Source: Staphylococcus borealis (GTDB lineage Bacteria; Bacillota; Bacilli; Staphylococcales; Staphylococcaceae). From it: 64,000 nucleotides of DNA. The translations under genes and the position numbers were made by a program. The stretch is from the NCBI RefSeq assembly GCF_001224225.1, contig NZ_CUEE01000001.1:186001-250000 (forward strand), given 5' to 3'. The notes under the pieces are model-generated. The model was not told where the DNA came from, did not search any database, and saw nothing but the letters and a program-made list of their open reading frames with translations. Shown piece by piece: positions 63,733-64,000 of the stretch. Positions within the stretch are counted from its first letter, which is position 1. The number at the start of each line of letters is the position of its first letter.

Positions 63733-64000
63733 CTACTTACTTGAATCTCTAATCATATCGATTGTATTCATCCATACGATATGACCAAACAGCTCTGAAA
63801 GTCGTTCCTCATATGGTAAATCTTTAACCTGTGGCGTCAATGACAATTTAGGCAAAAGATATTCATGAAATGCAATATGAATCGCAATGCCAAATAACGA
63901 ACCTTTTAAAGCTGTAATAGTTGGGAATCGTTCAGCTAATAAGCCATATGCAAACGCGTTTGCTACAGAGAAGCCATAATGAATCCCCATAACTGTTACT
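63733..64000 (-). CDS. YagU/DUF1440-like membrane protein (partial at window edge)
   Basis: The visible 88 codons are open to the right edge, so the gene starts outside the window. They include FSVANAFAYGLLAERFPTI (core ANAFAYGLLAE) and IAIHIAFHEYLLPKL, core HIAFHEYLLP, typical of DUF1440/YagU membrane proteins. An ATG at 63990 is internal, not the start, as these proteins are about 150 to 200 residues long. Confidence 0.65.
   Translation of the reverse strand, partial: VTVMGIHYGFSVANAFAYGLLAERFPTITALKGSLFGIAIHIAFHEYLLPKLSLTPQVKDLPYEERLSELFGHIVWMNTIDMIRDSSK

Overview
The window is AT-rich, low-GC Gram-positive DNA from a Staphylococcus chromosome. Gene content and order (rsp, gltT, sarZ, hsp20, narT, nreCBA, narIJHG, sumT-nirD-nirB, sirB, nirC, adcA, fmhA, tcyABC, gpmA) follow the staphylococcal nitrate-respiration region. 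After gpmA there is no sbi/hlgACB block, and scdA, a manganese-type CDF exporter, KimA and a YidC paralogue lie nearby. This points to a non-aureus (coagulase-negative type) staphylococcus; I do not assign a species.

Region 1 (1 to about 7.8 kb) is the integrase-side part of a phage-inducible chromosomal island (SaPI-like satellite), cut by the left window edge. Leftward genes encode Cro-like and Xis-like DNA-binding proteins, a small membrane protein, a ParB-fold protein, a DUF1474-like protein, a PrimPol-type primase and a VapE/SF3-type helicase. Iteron-like repeats follow the helicase. Rightward genes encode an Stl-like repressor, a small accessory cassette and a tyrosine integrase. The cassette holds a lipoprotein split at an A10 run, a 55-residue protein and two small membrane proteins.

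Region 2 (8 to 16 kb) holds regulators and stress genes: the AraC-type regulator rsp, a flavin-reductase-fold stress protein, gltT, sarZ, hsp20 and the nitrate/nitrite transporter gene narT. Region 3 (16 to 30.6 kb) is a complete dissimilatory nitrate/nitrite module on the minus strand: nreABC sensing, narGHJI nitrate reductase, nirBD nitrite reductase, sumT and sirB for siroheme, and nirC. Motifs resembling NreC sites precede narT, narG and nirB, and a near-consensus Rex site precedes nirB.

Region 4 (30.7 to 44 kb) covers the envelope and metals: YceI, adcA with a Zur box, a DsbA lipoprotein, fmhA, cystine importer tcyABC, an MFS exporter, gpmA, a transglycosylase-like secreted protein and an MntE-like exporter. 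A 37-residue basic protein that is easily missed has its own Zur-like box overlapping a promoter. Region 5 (44 to 64 kb) holds a GtrA flippase with a large membrane protein, glycerate kinase, a coiled-coil membrane protein, a Bcr-type MFS exporter, scdA, a methyltransferase, a C39-like protein, a metallophosphoesterase, an amino-acid permease with a cre site, a CPA1 antiporter next to KimA, Flp, a second-type YidC and an NAD-dependent epimerase-like protein. The last gene runs off the right edge. A family of hairpin-forming intergenic repeats (GGGAGTGGGAC with GAATTC cores, some with STAR-like GGGGCCC motifs) recurs between genes and often serves as a terminator.
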